From: Porphyrobacter sp. | Lineage (GTDB): Bacteria > Pseudomonadota > Alphaproteobacteria > Sphingomonadales > Sphingomonadaceae | Direction of reading: 5' to 3' | Assembly: GCA_014359685.1 (NCBI GenBank) | Contig: JACIYY010000021.1 | Location: 1 to 14,721, forward strand | Length of the DNA stretch: 14,721 nucleotides | Shown: piece after piece, positions 6,335-14,721 of the stretch | Layout: every line of letters begins with the position of its first letter | Numbering within the stretch: position 1 is the stretch's first letter | Notes under the pieces: model-generated | Databases searched by the model: none | What the model was told of the DNA's origin: nothing | What the model saw: the letters and a program-made list of their open reading frames with translations, nothing else | Made by a program: the position numbers and the translations under genes

Positions 6335-6353
6335 GGCGCTCGACGCCTGAGGC
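6326..6353 (+). repeat. 12-bp direct repeat across the rplQ stop codon
   Basis: GACGCCTGAGGC occurs at 6326-6337 and again at 6342-6353, separated by GCTC. The first copy contains the last sense codons and the TGA of rplQ. The second TGA is out of frame. It looks like a small tandem duplication of a 16-bp unit. Confidence 0.8.
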
Positions 6354-6357
6354 AGCT

Positions 6358-6389
6358 CGCTGCGGGTCCGCGCCGCCGGACCCGCAGCG
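6358..6389. terminator. Bidirectional terminator between rplQ and lpdA
   Basis: CGCTGCGGGTCCG (6358-6370) and CGGACCCGCAGCG (6377-6389) form a perfect 13-bp stem with a 6-nt loop. It lies between two convergent genes, 24 bp after the rplQ stop and 45 bp from the lpdA stop. Neither side has a T-run, but stem strength and position make it the probable end of both transcripts. Confidence 0.7.
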
Positions 6390-6433
6390 CCGCCGTGGCA
6401 GACCCACGGATCAGCCCCGGCCGGACGCCGCGA

Positions 6434-7843
6434 TCAGATGTGGATCGGCTTGCCCTGCACGGCCATCGCCGCTTCCTTCAGCGCCTCCGAATGGGTCGGG
6501 TGGGCGTGGCAGGTATAGGCGATGTCCTCGCTGGTGGCGCCGAATTCCATCGCTTGGGCCGCCTGCGCGATCATCGTCCCGGCGAGCGAGCTGATGATCC
6601 ACACGCCCAGCACCCGGTCGGTGCCGGCATCGGCGACGACCTTGACGAAGCCGACCGTGTCGCGGTTGGTCTTGGCGCGGCTGTTGGCCAGCATCGGGAA
6701 CTTGCCGACCTTGACCGCGCGCCCGCCTTCCTTCGCCGCTTCCTCGGTCAGGCCGACGCCGGCGATCTCGGGCATGGTATAGACGACGCTGGGGATCACC
6801 GCGTGGTTGACGATGCCGGTCTGGCCGGCGATGTTTTCGGCGACGGCGATGCCCTCATCCTCGGCCTTGTGCGCCAGCATCGGGCCGGGAATCACGTCCC
6901 CGATCGCCCACACGCCGTCCACCGCGGTGCGAAACTCGTGGTCGGTCTCGATCTGCCCGCGGGCATTCGGCTCCAGCCCGATCGCCGGCAGGTTCAGCCC
7001 TTCGGTGTTGGGCCGCCGGCCGATGGCGACCAGCACGCAATCGGCCTCCAGCACCTGGCGCTCGCCGCCAGCGGCAGGTTCCAGCGCAAGCGTGGCCTTG
7101 CCGCCCTCGACGGCGACGCCCGTGACCTTGGTGGAGAGCATCAGCGCCATGCCCTGCTTGGCGAAGATCTTGCCCGCTTCCTTGCGGATTTCGCCGTCCA
7201 TGCCGGGCAGCAGCTGGTCGAGGAATTCGACCACCGTGACCTTCGCGCCCAGCCGGCGCCATACGCTCCCCAGCTCCAGCCCGATCACCCCGCCGCCGAT
7301 CACCACCAGATGCTGCGGCACCCGGCCCAGCGCCAGCGCGCCGGTCGAATCGACCACCACGCCGCCCGCATTGTCGACCGTGACGCCCGGCAGCGAGGTG
7401 ACGGAGGAGCCGGTGGCGATGACGATGTCCCTGGCGGTGACGGTCTGGTCGCCGACCGTGACGCGGTGCGGCCCGTCGAAGGCGGCGCGGCCTTTCAGCC
7501 AGGTCACCTTGTTCTTCTTGAACAGGAACTCGATGCCGCCGGTGAGGCCCTTCACCGCCTCGTCCTTGCCGGCCATCATCGTGGCCAGGTCGAGCTCCAC
7601 GCCCGCCGTCTTGACGCCCCAGCTGGCGAGGGTGCCCTCATGCGCCTCCTCGAACAGCTCCGATCCGTGGAGCAGCGCCTTGGACGGGATGCAGCCGACA
7701 TTGAGGCAGGTGCCGCCCAGCGTTTCGCGCGATTCGGCGCAGGCCACCTTCAGGCCCAGCTGCGCGGCGCGGATCGCGGCGACATAACCGCCGGGGCCGG
7801 CACCGATGACGAGGACGTCGTAATCGTAGCTCTGTTCAGCCAT
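6434..7843 (-). CDS. lpdA: Dihydrolipoyl dehydrogenase (E3 component)
   Basis: E3 reoxidises the dihydrolipoyl group of E2 with NAD+ as final acceptor, using FAD and a redox disulfide. The 469-residue protein has the FAD motif GAGPGG at 14-19, the disulfide GGTCLNVGCIPSK with C46 and C51, the NAD-binding motif GGGVIG at 183-188, the second FAD motif with IGD at 314-316, and the C-terminal HAHPTHSE with catalytic H448 and E453. The length is typical. The ribosome-binding site GGAGG (complement of 7848-7852) supports this start. It is the last gene of the mdh-suc cluster, 104 bp behind sucB, so it probably serves 2-oxoglutarate dehydrogenase; it may also serve pyruvate dehydrogenase. Identity is secure, the sharing is inference. 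Confidence 0.97.
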   Translation of the reverse strand: MAEQSYDYDVLVIGAGPGGYVAAIRAAQLGLKVACAESRETLGGTCLNVGCIPSKALLHGSELFEEAHEGTLASWGVKTAGVELDLATMMAGKDEAVKGLTGGIEFLFKKNKVTWLKGRAAFDGPHRVTVGDQTVTARDIVIATGSSVTSLPGVTVDNAGGVVVDSTGALALGRVPQHLVVIGGGVIGLELGSVWRRLGAKVTVVEFLDQLLPGMDGEIRKEAGKIFAKQGMALMLSTKVTGVAVEGGKATLALEPAAGGERQVLEADCVLVAIGRRPNTEGLNLPAIGLEPNARGQIETDHEFRTAVDGVWAIGDVIPGPMLAHKAEDEGIAVAENIAGQTGIVNHAVIPSVVYTMPEIAGVGLTEEAAKEGGRAVKVGKFPMLANSRAKTNRDTVGFVKVVADAGTDRVLGVWIISSLAGTMIAQAAQAMEFGATSEDIAYTCHAHPTHSEALKEAAMAVQGKPIHI

Positions 7844-7947
7844 GAGGCCTCCGTTGACGCCGGTGCCGGGAGACGCTCAGCACGGGCACTGCCAGTCCGC
7901 CGCGCCGTTCCGCACCAGCGGGCGGGCGGCTGCGGCGCATGTCCAGG

Positions 7948-9207
7948 TCACAGATCGATCAGCAACCGCATCGGGTCTTCGATCGCTTCCTTGATGATCT
8001 TCAGCGCGGTCACCGCCTCGCGGCCGTCGATGATCCGGTGGTCGTAGGAGAGCGCCAGATACATCATCGGCCGGATCACGACCGCGCCGTTCACGGCGAC
8101 CGGGCGGTCCTCGATCCGGTGCAGGCCGAGCACCGCGCTTTGCGGCGGGTTGATGATCGGGGTCGACATCAGCGAGCCGAACACGCCGCCATTGGAGATG
8201 GTGAAGGTGCCGCCCTGCATGTCGGCCATGGTCAGCGCGCCATCCTTGGCCTTCTTGCCGTAATCGGCGATCGCCTGCTCGATCGCGGCAAAGCTCATCG
8301 CATCGACATTGCGGACCACCGGCACGACCAGCCCGTTGGGGGCGCTGACCGCGACCGACAGGTCGACGTAATCGTGATAGACGATGGTGTCGCCGTCGAT
8401 CCGGGCATTGACCGAAGGGACGTCCTTCAGCGCCAGGCACGCGGCCTTGGCGAAGAAGCTCATGAAGCCCAGGCGAATGCCGTGCTTCTTGGCGAAGGTC
8501 TCCTTGTACGCCTCGCGCGCGGCGATCACCGCGCTCATGTCGCAATCGTTGAAGGTGGTCAGCAGCGCCGCCTCCTCCTGCGCCGCCTTCAGCCGCCGGG
8601 CGATGGTCTGGCGCAGGCGGGTCATCCTGACCCGCTCCTCGCGCCGCTCGGCGGAGCCGGACGCGGCGGGGGCAGGGGCAGGGGAGGGGGCGGGAGCCGG
8701 AATCGCCTCGCCCTCGGGTGCGGGGCTGGCCTTCCTGGCCTGCGCGGCGGACAGCACGTCCTCCTTGGTCAGCCGCCCGTCCTTGCCCGATCCCTTGACC
8801 GTGGAGGGGTCGATGCCGTGCTCCAGCACCGCGCGACGCACCGCCGGGGACAGGGTCGGGGCGTCTTCGCCACCTTCGGCTCCGGCAGCGGGCGCGGGCG
8901 CGGGCGCGGCGGGCGGTATCACGTCGGCCTCGTCGCGCGGGCGGGTGTCCTCCGGCCCGGCCTGCGCCGCGCCTTCCTCGATCGTCGCGATCACCGCGCC
9001 GACCGCCACCGTGTCGCCGATTTCGGCCCGGTATTCGCCCATCACCCCGGCGACCGGGGCGGGCACCTCGATCGCGACCTTGTCGGTCTCGAGGCTGGCC
9101 ACCGGCTCATCCAGCGCGACCGCTTCGCCGGGCTTCTTCAGCCATTCGCCGATCGTGGCTTCGCTGACCGATTCGCCCAGCGTTGGTACTCTGACGTCAC
9201 TGCCCAT
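7948..9207 (-). CDS. sucB: 2-oxoglutarate dehydrogenase E2, dihydrolipoyl succinyltransferase
   Basis: E2 carries the succinyl group on a lipoyl arm and transfers it to CoA; it forms the core of the complex. The 419-residue protein has an N-terminal lipoyl domain (about 2-78) with lipoylated K43 in ETDKVAIEV, an Ala/Pro-rich linker, a peripheral-subunit-binding domain at about 117-153 ([19 protein letters not shown]), a second Ala/Pro linker, and the catalytic domain from about 190. The active site DHRIIDG has H390 and D394. The chosen start gives the family's [13 protein letters not shown]; a longer reading to 9396 would only repeat sucA sequence out of frame. AGGGAG (complement of 9215-9220) is the ribosome-binding site. 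It overlaps sucA by 11 bp. It has a single lipoyl domain, as expected for the 2-oxoglutarate rather than many pyruvate complexes. Confidence 0.97.
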   Translation of the reverse strand: MGSDVRVPTLGESVSEATIGEWLKKPGEAVALDEPVASLETDKVAIEVPAPVAGVMGEYRAEIGDTVAVGAVIATIEEGAAQAGPEDTRPRDEADVIPPAAPAPAPAAGAEGGEDAPTLSPAVRRAVLEHGIDPSTVKGSGKDGRLTKEDVLSAAQARKASPAPEGEAIPAPAPSPAPAPAASGSAERREERVRMTRLRQTIARRLKAAQEEAALLTTFNDCDMSAVIAAREAYKETFAKKHGIRLGFMSFFAKAACLALKDVPSVNARIDGDTIVYHDYVDLSVAVSAPNGLVVPVVRNVDAMSFAAIEQAIADYGKKAKDGALTMADMQGGTFTISNGGVFGSLMSTPIINPPQSAVLGLHRIEDRPVAVNGAVVIRPMMYLALSYDHRIIDGREAVTALKIIKEAIEDPMRLLIDL

Positions 9208-12076
9208 TGTCAGGCTCCCTGGCGGCGGCGGAGGCCACCGGCTGCTTGATCGTTCCACGGCGGGACGCGCCGCCATCCGCCAGCCCCAGCGCGATGGAGA
9301 CCAGCGCCTCCTGCTGGACCTTGTGCCGGCTGGCGAGGCCGGTGGCGGGCGAGGCCGCCATCTCGCGCCCGGCATAGGACGGGCGCTTGCCGGCATGGCC
9401 GGCTTCCCCGAGCGCCTGTTCGATATGGTGTTCGACGAAGAACCAGGCGCCGTTGTTCTTCGGCTCCTCCTGACACCACACCACCTCTTCCAGCGCGGTC
9501 AGCCGCCGCAGCCGGTCGGCCAATGGCTCTCCCGGGAAGGGGTAGAGCTGCTCGACCCGCACGATCGAGACATCGTCCAGCCGCTCCTTGTCGCGCGCCT
9601 CGATCAGGTCGTAGGCGACCTTGCCCGAACACAGCACCAGCCGCCGCACCCGCTCGTCCGGCACCCCGGCCGGGTCGGAGATCAGCCGGCGGAAATGGCT
9701 CTGCCCGGTGAAGTCGGCGGCGCTGCTCCGGGCCATCGGGTGGCGCAGCAGCGACTTGGGGGTCATGATCACCAGCGGCTTGCGGAACGGCCGCAGCATC
9801 TGCCGGCGCAGCACGTGGAAGTAATTGGCCGGCTCGGTGATGTTGCACACCTGGATATTGTCGTTGGCGCACAATTGCAGGAACCGCTCCAGCCGCGCGC
9901 TGGAATGTTCCGGCCCCTGACCTTCATAGCCATGCGGCAGCAGCAGCACGAGGCCGTTGGCGCGCAGCCACTTGACCTCGCCCGCGGCGATGAACTGGTC
10001 GATGATGATCTGCGCGCCGTTGGCGAAGTCGCCGAACTGCGCTTCCCACAGCACCAGCGTCTTGGGATCGGCGAGGGCAAAGCCGTATTCGAAGCCGAGC
10101 ACGCCATATTCCGACAACGGGCTGTCATAGACCTCGAACTTGCCGTGCGGCAGGGTCTGCAACGGCACGTATTTGCGCTCGTCGGTCTGGTCGACCCAGG
10201 TGGCGTGGCGCTGGCTGAACGTGCCGCGGCTGGAATCCTGCCCCGACAGGCGCACCCCGAACCCTTCGGTGATCAGGCTGCCGAAGGCCAGGGCCTCCGC
10301 CGTTGCCCAGTCGAAGCCGCCGCCGCTGGCGAACATCTGGCGGCGCTGGTCGATCACGCGGGCCAGCGTCTTGTGCACGGTCAGATCGCCGGGAATGGTG
10401 GTCAGCGTCCGGCCCAGGCTGTCGAACAGCTTGCCGGTGATCGCGGTATCGACATTGCGCCGGGCGGTCTCCGGATCGGCCGGCCGGTGCAGCCCGCTCC
10501 ACCGCCCGGCGAACCAGTCGGCCTCGTTGGGGCGATAGGATTTGGCGGCCTCGAACTCGCCGCTCAGCAGCGAGTCGAACTCCTCGCGCATGGCGGGGGC
10601 GGTGCCGGCCTCGATCACGCCTTCGCTGACCAGCCGGTCGGAATAGATTTCGCTGACCCGCGGATGCTGGCGGATGCGCGCATACATCAGCGGCTGGGTG
10701 AAGCTCGGCTCGTCGCCTTCGTTATGGCCGAAGCGGCGATAGCACCACATGTCGATGACGATGTCGCGCTTGAAGCGCTGGCGGTATTCGATTGCCAGCT
10801 TGCAGGCGAAGGTGACCGCTTCGGGATCGTCGCCGTTGACGTGCAGGATCGGCGCCTGCACCCCCTTGGCGACGTCCGAGGGGTAGGGGCTGGAGCGCGC
10901 GAATTGCGGGCTGGTGGTGAAGCCGATCTGGTTGTTGATGACGAAGTGGATGCAGCCGCCGGTATTGTAGCCGCGCACACCGGAAAAGCCCAGGCACTCC
11001 CACACGATGCCCTGCCCGGCGAAGGCGGCATCGCCGTGGATCAGCACCGGCAGCACCTGCTCGTGCTTGGCCAGGTCGTCGCGCAGCGCCTGCTGCGCGC
11101 GGGCCTTGCCCAGCACGACCGGATCGACCGCCTCCAGATGGCTGGGGTTGGGCACCAGGCTCATATGCACCTTGATACCGTCGAACTCGCGGTCGGTGCT
11201 GGTGCCCAGGTGATACTTGACGTCGCCCGATCCGCCGACGTCGTCGGGGTTCGCGCTGCCGCCGGAAAACTCGTGGAAGATGACCCTGTAGGGCTTGGCC
11301 ATCACATTGGCGAGGACGTTCAGCCGGCCGCGATGGGCCATGCCGTAGATGATCTCGCGCACGCCCATCTGGCCGCCATACTTGATGACCGCCTCCAGCG
11401 CCGGGATCATGCTCTCCCCGCCATCGAGGCCGAAGCGCTTGGTCCCGACATATTTCTTGCCGAGGAACTTCTCGTATTCCTCGCCCCGGATCACCGCCTG
11501 CAGGATCGCGACCTTGCCTTGGGGGGTGAAGGTGATGACCTTGTCCGGGCCCTCGATCCGATCCTGCAGGAAGCGCCGCTCCGCGACGTCGGTGATGTGC
11601 ATGTATTCGAGGCCGACGCGGCCGCAATAATTCTTGCGCAGGATCTCCACCAGGTCGAGCGGCTTGACCCAGTCGAGGCCCAGATTGCCGCCGATATAGA
11701 CCTCGCGCTCCAGCGCCTCGGCGGTGAAGCCGTTGCCCTCCAGCGTCAGATCCTCGGGCAGCTCGCGCTGCGACAGGCCCAGCGGGTCGAGGTCGGCGGC
11801 AAGGTGTCCGCGCACCCGATAGGTGCGGATCAGCAGCATCGCGCGGATCGAATCGTCGGCCGCCCGGGCGATGGCGGCGGGGTCGGTCGGCCTGCCGGCC
11901 TTGGCCGCAGCCGTCTTGATCGCGACCGCCATCTGGGTCGGGTCCATCGCCGCCGACAGATCGTCGAGCGCTCCCTCCCCGGTCAGCGGCCAGCGCGGAT
12001 TGGCCCAGCTCGGCCCCGGCTGCGGCGTGTCGTCGCCCTCCATCTCGGGGAGGAATCTCTGCGCTTCGTTACCCAT
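9197..12076 (-). CDS. sucA: 2-oxoglutarate dehydrogenase E1 component
   Basis: E1 uses thiamine diphosphate to decarboxylate 2-oxoglutarate and passes the succinyl group to E2. The 959-residue protein begins MGNEAQRF, has the E1o N-terminal segment ([11 protein letters not shown], about 21-31), [15 protein letters not shown] near 86-100, and [18 protein letters not shown] around 246-263. [13 protein letters not shown] (348-360) and [10 protein letters not shown] (380-389) form the cofactor-binding part, followed by [13 protein letters not shown]. The C-terminal transketolase-like half has [11 protein letters not shown] and [14 protein letters not shown] moderate AGGA (complement of 12086-12089) supports the start; an ATG at 12083 is out of frame and soon stops. 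The gene follows sucD after a 232-bp gap and overlaps sucB. No defects seen. Confidence 0.97.
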   Translation of the reverse strand: MGNEAQRFLPEMEGDDTPQPGPSWANPRWPLTGEGALDDLSAAMDPTQMAVAIKTAAAKAGRPTDPAAIARAADDSIRAMLLIRTYRVRGHLAADLDPLGLSQRELPEDLTLEGNGFTAEALEREVYIGGNLGLDWVKPLDLVEILRKNYCGRVGLEYMHITDVAERRFLQDRIEGPDKVITFTPQGKVAILQAVIRGEEYEKFLGKKYVGTKRFGLDGGESMIPALEAVIKYGGQMGVREIIYGMAHRGRLNVLANVMAKPYRVIFHEFSGGSANPDDVGGSGDVKYHLGTSTDREFDGIKVHMSLVPNPSHLEAVDPVVLGKARAQQALRDDLAKHEQVLPVLIHGDAAFAGQGIVWECLGFSGVRGYNTGGCIHFVINNQIGFTTSPQFARSSPYPSDVAKGVQAPILHVNGDDPEAVTFACKLAIEYRQRFKRDIVIDMWCYRRFGHNEGDEPSFTQPLMYARIRQHPRVSEIYSDRLVSEGVIEAGTAPAMREEFDSLLSGEFEAAKSYRPNEADWFAGRWSGLHRPADPETARRNVDTAITGKLFDSLGRTLTTIPGDLTVHKTLARVIDQRRQMFASGGGFDWATAEALAFGSLITEGFGVRLSGQDSSRGTFSQRHATWVDQTDERKYVPLQTLPHGKFEVYDSPLSEYGVLGFEYGFALADPKTLVLWEAQFGDFANGAQIIIDQFIAAGEVKWLRANGLVLLLPHGYEGQGPEHSSARLERFLQLCANDNIQVCNITEPANYFHVLRRQMLRPFRKPLVIMTPKSLLRHPMARSSAADFTGQSHFRRLISDPAGVPDERVRRLVLCSGKVAYDLIEARDKERLDDVSIVRVEQLYPFPGEPLADRLRRLTALEEVVWCQEEPKNNGAWFFVEHHIEQALGEAGHAGKRPSYAGREMAASPATGLASRHKVQQEALVSIALGLADGGASRRGTIKQPVASAAAREPDNGQ

Positions 12077-12308
12077 GATGCATATCCTGCGCCCTCGCGC
12101 CGGCGGGGGCCTTTTCCGGCAAGCGGGACATCAGCGATGATCTCCCGACGCTTTGCGCGATCGGCGGTTCCGTTCGGGCGTCGGGGCCACCTTCCACGCG
12201 CAATTCCCTTTCTTCATCGGCCACTCGACCATCCGGGCATGGCGAAGGGGATCGACCAGATCCGGTCGCCGGCGCCGGGCCGCAAGACCCTTGCGCCCCC
12301 GGTGCGGT
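12077..12308 (-). other. Gap between sucD and sucA with two dyads
   Basis: No convincing gene is present; a 33-codon frame at 12131-12232 lacks a ribosome-binding site. Two structures stand out. GGATC/GATCC at 12249-12253 and 12259-12263 is a perfect 5-bp dyad with a 5-nt centre. GCCGG/CCGGC at 12099-12103 and 12116-12120 lies just before the sucA ribosome-binding site. No clear sigma70 promoter was found, but the 232-bp length would allow separate control of sucAB-lpdA. Confidence 0.45.
12277..12299 (-). terminator. Hairpin behind sucD
   Basis: GGG and CGCAAG (12277-12279, 12281-12286) pair with CTTGCG and CCC (12290-12295, 12297-12299): nine pairs around one C-C mismatch and a 3-nt loop. 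It begins 10 bp past the sucD stop. There is no T-run on the - strand. It may be a partial terminator or a 3' stability element between sucD and sucA. Confidence 0.45.
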
Positions 12309-13199
12309 TCAGGCCAGTTCCTTCAGCAATGCGTCGAGCGTGGTGCCCAGCTCGCTGGGGCTGGCAGCGACGCGGATGCCGGCCTCCTCCATCGCTGCGA
12401 TCTTGTCCTCGGCGCCCCCCTGGCCGCCGCTGACGATCGCGCCGGCATGGCCCATGCGCCGACCCGGAGGGGCGGTGCGCCCGGCGATGAAGCCGGCCAT
12501 CGGCTTGCGGCGCCCGCGCCTCGCCTCGTCCTTCAGGAACTGCGCGGCCTCCTCCTCGGCGCTGCCGCCGATCTCGCCGATCATGATGATCGACCGGGTC
12601 TCGTCATCGGCCAGGAACAGCTCCAGCACGTCGATGAAGTTGGTGCCGTTGACCGGATCGCCGCCGATGCCGACGGCGGTGGTCTGGCCAAGGCCGATAT
12701 TGGTGGTCTGGAACACCGCCTCGTAGGTCAGCGTGCCCGAGCGCGAGACCACGCCGACGCTGCCCTTCTTGAAGATCTGGCCCGGCATGATGCCGATCTT
12801 GCACTCGCCGGGCGTCAGCACGCCGGGGCAGTTGGGGCCGATCAGGCGGCTCTTGCTGCCCGACAGCGCGCGCTTCACCTTGACCATGTCGAGCACCGGG
12901 ATGCCTTCCGTGATGGCGACGATCAGCTCGATCCCGGCATCGATCGCCTCCAGGATCGAATCCGCGGCGAAGGGCGGCGGCACGTAGATCACGCTGGCGG
13001 TGGCGCCGGTGGCGTGGCGGGCCTCGGCCACGGTGTCGAACACCGGCAGGCCGATATGGGTCGTGCCGCCCTTGCCCGGCGTCACCCCGCCGACCATCTG
13101 GGTGCCGTATTCGAGCGCCTGCTGCGTGTGGAAGGTGCCGGTCTCGCCGGTCATGCCCTGGGTGATGACCTTGGTGTTCTTGTCGACGAGGATGCTCAT
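12309..13199 (-). CDS. sucD: Succinyl-CoA synthetase alpha subunit
   Basis: The alpha subunit of succinate-CoA ligase binds CoA and carries the histidine phosphorylated during interconversion of succinyl-CoA and succinate with nucleotide formation. The 296-residue protein has the N-terminal CoA-binding Rossmann domain ([20 protein letters not shown], about 9-28; [11 protein letters not shown]), [17 protein letters not shown] near 123-139, [20 protein letters not shown], and the active-site [12 protein letters not shown] with H251. The length is typical (289 in E. coli). The ribosome-binding site AAGGGA (complement of 13208-13213) lies 8 nt before the start. mdh is 58 bp upstream and sucA is downstream. 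The beta-subunit gene sucC, usually next to sucD, is not here. Identity is secure. Confidence 0.97.
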   Translation of the reverse strand: MSILVDKNTKVITQGMTGETGTFHTQQALEYGTQMVGGVTPGKGGTTHIGLPVFDTVAEARHATGATASVIYVPPPFAADSILEAIDAGIELIVAITEGIPVLDMVKVKRALSGSKSRLIGPNCPGVLTPGECKIGIMPGQIFKKGSVGVVSRSGTLTYEAVFQTTNIGLGQTTAVGIGGDPVNGTNFIDVLELFLADDETRSIIMIGEIGGSAEEEAAQFLKDEARRGRRKPMAGFIAGRTAPPGRRMGHAGAIVSGGQGGAEDKIAAMEEAGIRVAASPSELGTTLDALLKELA

Positions 13200-13233
13200 C
13201 GTGGGTGTCCCTTCTTCGTCAGGCCGCGCGCAG

Positions 13234-13252
13234 CCCCGGCCGCGTGCCGGGG
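13234..13252 (-). other. Hairpin in mdh-sucD gap
   Basis: CCCCGGC (13234-13240) and GCCGGGG (13246-13252) form a perfect 7-bp stem with a 5-nt loop, 6 bp past the mdh stop on the - strand. No T-run follows. It could be a processing or stability element between mdh and sucD. Confidence 0.4.
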
Positions 13253-13257
13253 GCGGT

Positions 13258-14322
<1,065 letters not shown>

Positions 14323-14339
14323 CTAGGCCCCGTCGGCCG

Positions 14340-14358
14340 GGTTTGCAACCGGCAAACC
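14340..14358 (-). promoter_or_regulatory. Perfect dyad in the mdh leader
   Basis: GGTTTGC (14340-14346) and GCAAACC (14352-14358) are perfect inverted repeats with a 5-bp centre. It may be an operator or an RNA hairpin. CGGC (14350-14353) with GCCG (14359-14362) forms a competing, smaller stem, so alternative folds are possible. Confidence 0.4.
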
Positions 14359-14362
14359 GCCG

Positions 14363-14381
14363 AAAACGCCCGCTGGCGGGC
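14363..14381 (-). terminator. Hairpin with T-run upstream of mdh
   Basis: On the - strand GCCCG, loop CCAG, CGGGC, then G and TTTT (14381 down to 14363). This is the only hairpin in the window followed by four Ts. It could terminate the edge gene about 95 bp after its stop, or act as an attenuator if mdh transcription starts in the AT-rich patch just upstream. Confidence 0.5.
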
Positions 14382-14383
14382 CA

Positions 14384-14430
14384 CTAACGATAACAGTTCG
14401 CATTAGCATAACACGCCTGTAGCAATGTTA
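14384..14430 (-). promoter_or_regulatory. AT-rich patch, possible mdh promoter
   Basis: In otherwise very GC-rich DNA this segment is rich in A and T. On the - strand it contains TGTTATGCT (14406-14414), which resembles an extended -10 (TG-N-TATGCT); no good -35 stands at 16-18 bp. Partial inverted repeats (TAACA and TGTTA; CTAA and TTAG) are also present, so a regulator site is possible. Exact promoter not defined. Confidence 0.35.
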
Positions 14431-14446
14431 GGGGCGGGCAGCCGCC

Positions 14447-14467
14447 GGGCCGTGGAACCAGCGGCCC
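14447..14467 (-). terminator. Hairpin behind the edge gene
   Basis: GGGCCG (14447-14452) and CGGCCC (14462-14467) pair perfectly, with a 9-nt interior that can add two more pairs past a bulge. A second small stem, GGCGG (14433-14437) with CCGCC (14442-14446), lies next to it. Together they probably mark the 3' end of the edge gene; neither has a T-run. Confidence 0.4.
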
Positions 14468-14476
14468 GTCGCCGCC

Positions 14477-14721
14477 TCAGCGCGGGCCCTCGGCGAGCAG
14501 CTCCGCGATTGCCAGCCAGTGCTCCCCGGCGCGGCGATCGCCGGCGCGCAGCCAGCCTTCGGCCCGCTCGCGCGCGGCCTGCGCCGCCGCGAGGCCGTGC
14601 TCGGCGAAGTGGCGCAGCGCGGCGCGGACCAGCGGATCGGCCAGCGCCGGCGCGGCATCGTCATTGGCGGGCGCGGGCGGTGGCCCGGCCCGCGCCGGTA
14701 TCGGCTGTGCGGGCGCACGAT
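14477..14721 (-). CDS. Hypothetical protein, C-terminal part (cut by window edge)
   Basis: This frame stays open from the right edge to TGA at 14477-14479, giving about 80 C-terminal residues; the start lies outside. Most of its codons end in G or C, as in real genes of this genome, while the overlapping frame at 14428-14718 gives an Arg/Pro-rich shadow. The first 25 residues visible are Ala/Pro-rich. The rest is predicted helical: DPLVRAALRHFAEHGLAA, then QAARERAEGWLRAGDRRAG, and EHWLAIAELLAEGPR at the end. The pattern suggests a small two- or three-helix domain. I recall similar short proteins of unknown function in sphingomonads, but cannot name a family. It is co-directional with mdh, 253 bp upstream. 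Confidence 0.6.
   Translation of the reverse strand, partial: RAPAQPIPARAGPPPAPANDDAAPALADPLVRAALRHFAEHGLAAAQAARERAEGWLRAGDRRAGEHWLAIAELLAEGPR

Noticed and set aside
7844..7947. Possible small gene between sucB and lpdA
   Set aside because: The only ATG there (complement of 7939-7941) opens a frame that is Arg-rich, out of frame with lpdA and without a ribosome-binding site. Inverted repeats in the gap are weak.
9208..9396. N-terminal extension of sucB to 9396
   Set aside because: It would read out of frame through the end of sucA, and the product is Arg/Pro-rich. The lipoyl domain starts properly at the ATG at 9207.
12131..12232. 33-codon frame between sucD and sucA on the - strand (MVEWPMKKGNCAWK...)
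   Set aside because: There is no convincing ribosome-binding site and the length is that expected by chance. It could be revisited if conserved in relatives.
8384..12433. Very long open frame (1349 codons) on the + strand
   Set aside because: It lies antisense to sucA, sucB and part of sucD, which are unmistakable. The product is rich in Arg, Ala, Gly and His with no domain pattern, the usual shadow of high-GC genes.
14428..14718. 96-codon frame starting MRPHSRYRRG on the - strand
   Set aside because: It is Arg/Pro/Ser-rich, while the overlapping frame ending at 14477 has coding-like third positions and plausible helices. The latter is preferred.

Overview
This window is a GC-rich, gene-dense stretch of conserved core chromosome. 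The gene order (rplO-secY-adk-[SRPBCC protein]-rpsM-rpsK-rpoA-rplQ, then convergent lpdA-sucB-sucA-sucD-mdh) and the proteins themselves point to an alphaproteobacterium, most likely of the order Sphingomonadales. No transposons, phage genes, CRISPR arrays, tRNAs or rRNAs are visible. I see no candidate for a novel multi-gene system. What merits a second look lies in the untranslated leaders and gaps.

Left part, + strand (1-6334): the end of the spc operon (rplO, secY, adk), a small predicted exported SRPBCC/START-like protein directly behind adk, and then the alpha operon (rpsM, rpsK, rpoA, rplQ). These genes supply large- and small-subunit ribosomal proteins L15, S13, S11 and L17, the Sec translocon channel, adenylate kinase and the RNA polymerase alpha subunit. 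A sigma70-type promoter (TTGACG, 17 bp, TATAGA) and a second weaker candidate lie in front of rpsM. They are followed by a long leader holding a strong hairpin and a short ORF with a good Shine-Dalgarno sequence. rpsD is not between rpsK and rpoA, unlike in enterobacteria. Hairpins occupy most gaps between these genes.

Middle (6335-6433): the two gene groups converge on a perfect 13-bp inverted repeat that probably terminates transcription from both sides. A 12-bp direct repeat spans the rplQ stop codon.

Right part, - strand (6434-14223): a TCA-cycle cluster transcribed mdh, sucD, sucA, sucB, lpdA. It encodes malate dehydrogenase, the succinyl-CoA synthetase alpha subunit and all three components of the 2-oxoglutarate dehydrogenase complex (E1, E2, E3). 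Together these cover 2-oxoglutarate to succinyl-CoA, part of succinyl-CoA to succinate, and malate to oxaloacetate. sucC, the partner of sucD, is not in the window. sucA and sucB overlap by 11 bp. The roughly 250-bp region upstream of mdh has an AT-rich, promoter-like patch, a hairpin followed by a T-run, and further dyads.

Right edge: the 3' end of a small alanine-rich, helix-rich protein gene on the - strand runs off the window.
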